Assembly: GCA_023260735.1 (NCBI GenBank) | Contig: JALQUL010000197.1 | Coordinates: forward strand, 1 to 19,282 | Length of the DNA stretch: 19,282 nucleotides | Source: Limnohabitans sp. | GTDB taxonomy: Bacteria; Pseudomonadota; Gammaproteobacteria; Burkholderiales; Burkholderiaceae_C | Direction: 5' to 3' | In this document: positions 14,529 to 19,282 of the stretch, piece after piece | Layout: each line of letters begins with the position of its first letter | Numbering within the stretch: the stretch's first letter is position 1 | Made by a program: the position numbers and the translations under genes | The notes under the pieces: model-generated | What the model was told of the DNA's origin: nothing | Database searches by the model: none | Seen by the model: the letters and a program-made list of their open reading frames with translations, nothing else

Positions 14529-14598
14529 AAAACCAAAACTAGGGTTGGCCTAGTTCACTTTAGAAGCTGAATCTTGATTCAATTTCATTATTTTTAAC

Positions 14599-15426
14599 TT
14601 ATTTTTTTTGACATTTGGAGCAATAAAAGGTGGATCTTTGACCTTGGGTAATTTGTAAAATTGGTGTACTACACACTCTACAAGGCTCTCCTTGCCTGGC
14701 ATATACATTGGCTTGCAGCTGGAAATATCCAGTTTGCCCCTCAGCACTAGAGAAATTTTGCAAAGTCGAGCCTCCTTGTGCCAATGCATTTTGCAAAACC
14801 TTTTGAATCGCTAGACGTAATTTTTCGACTCTTGGTTTACTCACATCACAACATAATTTAGTGGGATGAATTTTCGCCTCAAATAATGCCTCAGAAGCAT
14901 AAATATTGCCTACTCCCACCACAATATCACCTGCTAATAAAGCTGTTTTAATGGAAGTTCTACGTTTTTGTAAACCCGCATAAAACTGAGCCAAGGTAAA
15001 ACCATCTTGCAAAGGTTCAACTCCTAATTTATCGAGTAACTTTTTGGCGATGGGGTCTTGCAAACTATTTGCATACACGACTGCACCAAAACGGCGTGGA
15101 TCATTGAGCCGCAAAATTCCTTTGCTAGTGGTTAATTGAAAATGATCGTGTGGGCCTAATGGCGGCAATTTACTGGGTTGTTCGGAGTCGAAACGTAGGC
15201 TACCTGACATTCCAAGATGTAATAACAATACACCTTGATCAAGTTGTAGTAGCAGATATTTCCCACGTCTTTTCACCGTTATAACAGTTTTTAACAGAAG
15301 TTCCTCGGGGTCTATCCCTAAAGGCCAACGTAATGGCTTACCCATTACCACTTTTTGAATAATGGCGTTTTCAATCCTCTCTACAAAACTCAAACGAGTG
15401 ACTTCTACTTCTGGTAATTCGGGCAC
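14599..15426 (-). CDS. mutM: Formamidopyrimidine-DNA glycosylase (8-oxoG glycosylase)
   Basis: MutM/Fpg cuts 8-oxoguanine and ring-opened purines out of DNA and nicks the strand. The start is decided by chemistry: the N-terminal proline after Met is the nucleophile, and a GTG at 15424-15426 directly precedes PELPEVEV. Longer reading frames exist upstream but would bury the proline. The 275-residue protein shows K56 (KRRGKYLLL), HLGMSGSLR, DPRRFG, VGVGNIYASEALF and a C-terminal zinc finger C249-x2-C252-x16-C269-x2-C272 with the RSTFYC loop. It is divergent from the TPR gene by 121 bases and followed by mutY, so both parts of the 8-oxoG pathway are co-oriented. Confidence 0.96.
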   Translation of the reverse strand: MPELPEVEVTRLSFVERIENAIIQKVVMGKPLRWPLGIDPEELLLKTVITVKRRGKYLLLQLDQGVLLLHLGMSGSLRFDSEQPSKLPPLGPHDHFQLTTSKGILRLNDPRRFGAVVYANSLQDPIAKKLLDKLGVEPLQDGFTLAQFYAGLQKRRTSIKTALLAGDIVVGVGNIYASEALFEAKIHPTKLCCDVSKPRVEKLRLAIQKVLQNALAQGGSTLQNFSSAEGQTGYFQLQANVYARQGEPCRVCSTPILQITQGQRSTFYCSKCQKK

Positions 15427-15475
15427 GGTAGATAGCTTTCTGAATAAAATGAACAAATCTCTACAAAAAAGAACT

Positions 15476-15505
15476 TTCACAAGTTTCTTCAGGCATTTTT
15501 ACAAT
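15476..15505 (+). promoter_or_regulatory. Promoter candidate for the TPR-lolB-ispE genes
   Basis: TTCACA (15476-15481) and TACAAT (15500-15505), 18 bases apart, each differ from the sigma-70 consensus by one base. The expected transcript start is about 35 bases before the TPR gene ATG. The mutM promoter must overlap this 121-base region on the other strand. Confidence 0.5.
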
Positions 15506-15547
15506 AAGGACAACACAATCACCTCTTCCTTGATTTATCATGCTGAA

Positions 15548-17362
15548 ATGAAATCACACCATACTATTATTGTAAATGCCATCAAGCTTTGTTTATTGCC
15601 CGCTCTAATGCTTGGTTTTGCGAGTTGGAGCACTTCCAGTTGTGCACAAAATGCTAGTTCTGCAAGTACTAATACCGACGCCTCTATTTTTGGCGCTGAA
15701 AGCAACCAGAATTCGGGTTTAAAAATCAACAATATTCCAAAAAACCTTGAAATACGCTTGATGTTTCTGTCAATGGCTGGCGAAATTAGTGCAGGCTCAC
15801 AAAACTACAATGATGCTGCGGAGGCTTATTTAAGAGCAGCTTTAACCTACCCTGATGAGAAATTTTTTGAAAAGTCAGTTGGTTTTGCAATGAATGCTAA
15901 ATCCATTGATCAGGTAATTGTGGCCTCTAGGGCTTGGATTAAAGCCTACCCAAAATCAGAAATGCCTTACTTGCATTTAAGTACCGCTTTAATTTCATTA
16001 AAACAGTTCAAAGCAAGTACCGAGGCATTTAAAAATGCATTGGCATTGACCCCTCCAGAAAACCAAGAGTCAATGATTAGAGAAATCATTCGTTTGTATG
16101 GCTTAACCCCTGAAGGATTAAATGAGATTAACTCTTTAGAAAGCATTTTAGCTCCCTACACCAAAAACCCCGTAACAGCCCAAGTAACTTGGTTTGTATT
16201 GGGTGCTTTACGTTTAGAAAACCAACAATATGATGCTGCATTTGAAGCGCTACAACGCTTAACCTTATCAGAAAACAACACTTCAGAATTTAACTATTTA
16301 GTTTTTAATTTATTAAAAAATAACCATACTCCAACTCAAAATTGGCTAGATAGAAAACTCCAAAGTAGCTACAACTCAGCATTATTTAGATCTTATTATC
16401 AATGGCAAAGAAGCAATCAGGCCAGTGGTAAATTGTTTAAAACGCTCAATACATTGGCCAACACAGATAATCCACACCCAGAAGTATTAGTGTATTTAGG
16501 TGAACTTGAAGTCGATTATTTATTTTGGACACGTGCTAAGACTCGTTTTTTAACTGCACAACAAAATCTTAGCTTAGAAAAAGACGCCAAGAAAAAACAA
16601 TTACTACTTGAATACTCCAATTTGAAGTTAGCCGAAATTGCAATTGCACAAAAAAACTTCGCCGAAATTCCTAATTTATTAACCACTATTTCAGACGCCA
16701 GTCTTGTGGAGGCTAAATTAAAAGTTGAAACTCAATATTTAATAGCTGCCAATCAACACCAACAAGCTTTTGATTTATTGAACTCCAGTTTTTTGTCGGC
16801 CGATCAAAAGGAACAGGTTTGGATTTCAATGTTAGAGAGGCAAAATCAATCTGAAAAAGCATTGACTGCCATTGAAAAAGCACTCCAAACTCAGACAAAA
16901 GACAATTCTTTATTGTTTAGGAAAGCATCGTTGCTCAATCAGCTCGGACGGACTCAAGAATCTATTCAGTTGCATCAGCAATTATTAAAAAAAGAACCCA
17001 AAAATGCTGTATGGCTTAACAGTCTAGGTTTTACTTTGGCTGAAAAAGGCATAGAACTCAACTTAGCCCAACAAAGTATTAAAACGGCACTACAAATTGC
17101 ACCTAATAACTATATGTTCCTCGATAGTTTGGCCTGGGTGAAGTTTAAAAAAGGAGAGTACAAAGAGGCACTTAGAATGCTTCAGCAGGCCTATGCAGCA
17201 GAACCCCATCCAGAAATTGGTGCCCATTTGGGTGAAGTTTTATGGGTAATGGGGCAGCATGCTGAAGCACTAGAAGTGTGGCGACAGGCTTATGACCCTA
17301 GTGCCCCCTATGATGTTTTAGTCGAGACTTTAGAGCGATACAAACAAACTATTCCTAATTAA
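15548..17362 (+). CDS. Exported tetratricopeptide-repeat protein
   Basis: A 604-residue TPR protein of the type found between mutM and lolB in Burkholderiales; no specific function is established for it that I know. Residues 1-33 look like a signal peptide (NAIKLCLLPALMLGFASW, cleavage likely after SSCA), so the repeats would lie in the periplasm or face the envelope. TPR-like helical pairs run through most of the protein; the clearest are at about 490-585 (WLNSLGFTLAEKG, FLDSLAWVKFKKGEYKEALRMLQQA, AHLGEVLWVMGQHAEALEVW). I chose the ATG at 15548 because it starts the signal peptide; the open frame extends upstream to 15362 but overlaps mutM. The context with lolB suggests a link to outer-membrane biogenesis, as inference. 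Lipoprotein processing is unlikely because TSSC is a poor lipobox. Confidence 0.85.
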   Translation: MKSHHTIIVNAIKLCLLPALMLGFASWSTSSCAQNASSASTNTDASIFGAESNQNSGLKINNIPKNLEIRLMFLSMAGEISAGSQNYNDAAEAYLRAALTYPDEKFFEKSVGFAMNAKSIDQVIVASRAWIKAYPKSEMPYLHLSTALISLKQFKASTEAFKNALALTPPENQESMIREIIRLYGLTPEGLNEINSLESILAPYTKNPVTAQVTWFVLGALRLENQQYDAAFEALQRLTLSENNTSEFNYLVFNLLKNNHTPTQNWLDRKLQSSYNSALFRSYYQWQRSNQASGKLFKTLNTLANTDNPHPEVLVYLGELEVDYLFWTRAKTRFLTAQQNLSLEKDAKKKQLLLEYSNLKLAEIAIAQKNFAEIPNLLTTISDASLVEAKLKVETQYLIAANQHQQAFDLLNSSFLSADQKEQVWISMLERQNQSEKALTAIEKALQTQTKDNSLLFRKASLLNQLGRTQESIQLHQQLLKKEPKNAVWLNSLGFTLAEKGIELNLAQQSIKTALQIAPNNYMFLDSLAWVKFKKGEYKEALRMLQQAYAAEPHPEIGAHLGEVLWVMGQHAEALEVWRQAYDPSAPYDVLVETLERYKQTIPN

Positions 17363-17415
17363 AAGCTGCATTATTGGACTTGATTGAAAAGTCATTTTTA
17401 TGAAGCGAATGTAAG

Positions 17416-17424
17416 TGCTATAAA
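17416..17424 (+). promoter_or_regulatory. Extended -10 promoter candidate for lolB
   Basis: TGCTATAAA matches the extended -10 form (TG-n-TATAAT) at 8 of the 9 positions counting n, 54 bases before the lolB ATG in a 116-base gap. No good -35 is spaced correctly, which extended -10 promoters tolerate. lolB-ispE may thus have its own promoter besides read-through from the TPR gene. Confidence 0.35.
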
Positions 17425-17478
17425 AACAGTATATTTAGCCTATCAAGCCCAACCTAATTCAATTCTAATTTTATTAAA

Positions 17479-18114
17479 ATGAGAGAAAAAACCCGCCTTT
17501 GGCTTTTAATATTCATCAGCTATTTGGCATTAACTGCTTGTAGCGCAACCCACTCTATTTTTAATCAAAACCTCGCCTCCATCACTCAAACTACTACAGT
17601 TAACTCTTCCAACGAGACAGAAAAAGCTATCCTACAAAGTTCTTATTTAGGCAAACTTAATTTGCAAATTATTCCTCACTACGATGAAAACACCTCTCAT
17701 CAAGACAAAAAAAGTTTTAATTTAGATTTTGAATTAACTGGCCGAGCCAACCAAGGCCAACTCGATTTAATGGGTCCCTTGGGAGCACAATTGGCTCAAA
17801 TCAAGTGGAACGCCAATAGTGCTAGTCTTAGGCAAGGTAAAAAAGAACTCAACAGCGAGAATTTAAACGCCTTGTTATATCAAGCCTTAGGTGCGGAATT
17901 TCCAGTTCAAGCCTTATTTAGCTGGTTAGAGTCGCAACAAATTCAAGAATTACAAAACCAAGGTTGGCAGGCACAAAATGCCGAACTTGCATCTGGCAAA
18001 AGAGGTTTGCGCTTAGAACAAAAAATCACCAATCCGCCAAATGCATCTACGACTTTCACCACCATCAAAATTTTGTTGATATTGAACACAGCAGAAAATA
18101 ACGTGATGCAATAA
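17479..18114 (+). CDS. lolB: Outer-membrane lipoprotein receptor LolB
   Basis: LolB takes lipoproteins from the periplasmic carrier LolA and inserts them in the outer membrane; it is itself a lipoprotein. The 211-residue precursor has a lipobox LTAC with Cys21 after a hydrophobic leader (LWLLIFISYLAL). The body shows the family pattern FELTGRANQGQLDLMGPLGAQLAQIKW, then SASLRQGKKE and LLYQALGAEFPVQALFSWL. Its length is close to E. coli LolB (about 207). LolB sequences diverge quickly, so the call also rests on its place directly before ispE, where lolB sits in many proteobacteria. It starts at 17479 without a clear Shine-Dalgarno and ends 36 bases before ispE. Confidence 0.9.
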   Translation: MREKTRLWLLIFISYLALTACSATHSIFNQNLASITQTTTVNSSNETEKAILQSSYLGKLNLQIIPHYDENTSHQDKKSFNLDFELTGRANQGQLDLMGPLGAQLAQIKWNANSASLRQGKKELNSENLNALLYQALGAEFPVQALFSWLESQQIQELQNQGWQAQNAELASGKRGLRLEQKITNPPNASTTFTTIKILLILNTAENNVMQ

Positions 18115-18150
18115 ACAAAGTCAATCAATCATCCATACTTATTCATCCAT

Positions 18151-19017
18151 ATGAGCAATACAACCCTATACGATTTAGCAGCTCCAGCCAAAATCAATTT
18201 GTTTTTGCACTTAGTAGGTCGCCGCCCTGATGGCTATCATCTTTTGCAATCGGTTTTTGCTTTATTAGATTGGCAAGATACGATACACCTTGAGGTACGT
18301 AACAATGGGCAAATTAGTCGTGAAGACTTAACTACTGCCCTCCCCGAAGATGACCTATGTACTCGTGCTGCTTATGCCTTACAAAAAGCCACCGGATGCA
18401 GTAGTGGGGCTCATATTGCAATTGCAAAATCAATTCCAGCTGAAGCGGGTATGGGTGGAGGTTCTTCAGATGCTGCGACTTGTTTAATCGGACTGAATCG
18501 CCTTTGGCAAACCGGCCTTGATCACAATCAACTTTGTTCGATTGGACTGAAACTAGGTGCTGATGTACCGTTTTTTATTAAAGGTAAAAATGCTTGGGTA
18601 GAAGGTGTGGGTCAATTCATTACCCCCATAGAACTACCCGAATCTCAATTTTTAGTTATAAAACCACATAAAGGCTTATCAACAAAAGATATTTTTTCTG
18701 CAAAAGACTTAAAACGCAACACAAAATCTGCTACACTAGCTGTCTTTGCTGAACAGCTAGATGCCCCGTATAATTACGGGAAAAATGACATGCAAGCAGT
18801 AGCCGAAAGGCTTTGCCCAGAAATATCTGATGTCATTCATCTCATGAGCCAAATGGGTCTAAAAGGACGCATGACGGGTTCTGGTAGTGCTGTATTTGCT
18901 TGGTTGCCAATGCCCAAAGATAAGTTCTTAGAACAATATGGACAACAACTAAAAAATATTTCTCAGCAATTTAAAATTTGTAAAAATTTAAGCCAACATC
19001 CGCTTTATAATACATAA
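18151..19017 (+). CDS. ispE: 4-diphosphocytidyl-2-C-methyl-D-erythritol kinase
   Basis: IspE phosphorylates CDP-methylerythritol, the fourth step of the MEP route to isoprenoids. The 288-residue GHMP kinase shows APAKINLFLHLVGRRPDGYH with catalytic K14, the ATP loop IPAEAGMGGGSSDAAT (about 95-110), catalytic D138 in GADVPFF, and the C-terminal MTGSGSAVFAW. The ATG at 18151 gives the standard N-terminus; no ribosome binding site is evident. It follows lolB by 36 bases and precedes tRNA-Gln, a linkage common in beta- and gammaproteobacteria. A small hairpin lies 20 bases after the stop. Confidence 0.97.
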   Translation: MSNTTLYDLAAPAKINLFLHLVGRRPDGYHLLQSVFALLDWQDTIHLEVRNNGQISREDLTTALPEDDLCTRAAYALQKATGCSSGAHIAIAKSIPAEAGMGGGSSDAATCLIGLNRLWQTGLDHNQLCSIGLKLGADVPFFIKGKNAWVEGVGQFITPIELPESQFLVIKPHKGLSTKDIFSAKDLKRNTKSATLAVFAEQLDAPYNYGKNDMQAVAERLCPEISDVIHLMSQMGLKGRMTGSGSAVFAWLPMPKDKFLEQYGQQLKNISQQFKICKNLSQHPLYNT

Positions 19018-19036
19018 AGTTTCTTGACTTAAATAT

Positions 19037-19053
19037 CAAACACAAGGTGTTTG
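19037..19053 (+). terminator. Hairpin after ispE
   Basis: A perfect 7-bp stem (caaacac 19037-19043 / gtgtttg 19047-19053) with a 3-base loop, 20 bases after the ispE stop. It lacks a T run, so it may only mark the mRNA end before tRNA-Gln. Confidence 0.4.
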
Positions 19054-19131
19054 TGGTTTACCGTAAATTTTCATTACGTTAGGCCAGTTGAACAGAGTAA
19101 CGGTTGTAAAATCTAGTTTTACGACCTGTGT

Positions 19132-19208
19132 AGGGGAATCGCCAAGCTGGTTAAGGCACTGGATTTTGATTCCAGCATGCGAAGGTTCGAATCCTTCTTC
19201 CCCTGCCA
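19132..19208 (+). tRNA. tRNA-Gln (anticodon TTG)
   Basis: A 77-base cloverleaf with encoded CCA. Acceptor AGGGGAA/TTCCCCT, D stem GCCA/AGGC with a mismatch-tolerant end, anticodon stem CTGGA/TCCAG around TTTTGAT, T stem GAAGG/CCTTC with loop TTCGAAT. Discriminator is G73, as in tRNA-Gln. The first pair is A1-U72, the reverse of the U1-A72 of E. coli, still a weak pair as needed for glutaminyl-tRNA synthetase. Its place after ispE is a familiar proteobacterial linkage. A small dyad (gtaaaa/ttttac, 19106-19122) lies just upstream and includes TAAAAT, a possible -10. Confidence 0.97.
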
Positions 19209-19252
19209 AAACTTGTCGCATAATCTAACTACTCATTCATAAAACACCAAAT

Positions 19253-19282
19253 ATGACAAAAGAACTTATGCAACATGAAACC
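19253..19282 (+). CDS. Start of a further gene, cut by the window edge (prs by synteny)
   Basis: An ATG opens a frame of ten codons (MTKELMQHET) to the window end. The residues alone identify nothing. In Burkholderiales the gene after ispE and tRNA-Gln is usually prs, ribose-phosphate pyrophosphokinase, so that is the best guess from context only. No Shine-Dalgarno is seen before the ATG. Confidence 0.3.
   Translation, partial: MTKELMQHET

Noticed and set aside
14568..14581. Hairpin tgaat-cttg-attca between mutM and mutY as a terminator
   Set aside because: The stem is only 5 bp, AT-rich and without a T run on the minus strand; too weak to call.
15362..15547. Longer start of the TPR protein overlapping mutM
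   Set aside because: It would overlap mutM by antisense and move the signal peptide 62 residues inside the protein.

Overview
The window looks like ordinary chromosome of an AT-rich betaproteobacterium, most likely of the order Burkholderiales. The basis is gene order recalled from that group: nadK-recN divergent from hrcA, and rapZ/mutY/mutM/TPR protein/lolB/ispE/tRNA-Gln. The genus cannot be fixed from the sequence alone. Several genes start with GTG or TTG, and many lack a clear Shine-Dalgarno sequence.

Left part (1-5250): signalling and envelope genes. The 3' end of a BaeS-like sensor kinase and a complete BaeR-like regulator run rightward. They meet, with no base between the stop codons, a leftward hybrid histidine kinase with a six-helix membrane sensor and its own receiver domain. 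A 664-base gene-free stretch follows, containing a LacI-family-like palindrome and inverted repeats. Then come an exported LprI-type protein with an RsiV/DUF3298-like C-terminal half, and a small membrane-anchored bacterial PH-domain protein.

Peroxide defence (5425-7895): ahpC and ahpF, the two parts of alkyl hydroperoxide reductase. A dyad that could bind a LysR-type regulator such as OxyR lies upstream of ahpC. Two hairpins that could re-pair lie between the genes, and a strong intrinsic terminator follows ahpF.

Decayed accessory patch (7970-8590): a broken hipBA-type toxin-antitoxin remnant. The antitoxin is frameshifted and the toxin is reduced to its C-terminal tail, but two matching operator dyads spaced 40 bp apart survive. 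The patch lies directly beyond the 3' end of a tRNA-Ile2(CAT) gene, a common integration hotspot.

Housekeeping block (8903-19282): hrcA (heat-shock repressor) is divergent from nadK-recN-rapZ (NADP synthesis, double-strand-break repair, RNase adapter/NTPase). Converging on these are mutY and mutM, two partners in 8-oxoguanine repair. Divergent from mutM are a periplasmic TPR protein, lolB (lipoprotein insertion into the outer membrane) and ispE (isoprenoid precursor synthesis), then tRNA-Gln(TTG). The first codons of one more gene follow; by synteny it may be prs. With AhpCF upstream, the window is rich in oxidative-damage functions: peroxide removal, oxidised-guanine repair and strand-break repair.

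I found no convincing new multi-gene system. The best leads are the hipBA remnant with intact-looking operators, the re-pairing ahpC-ahpF leader, the regulatory palindrome upstream of the hybrid kinase and the LprI-RsiV two-domain protein.
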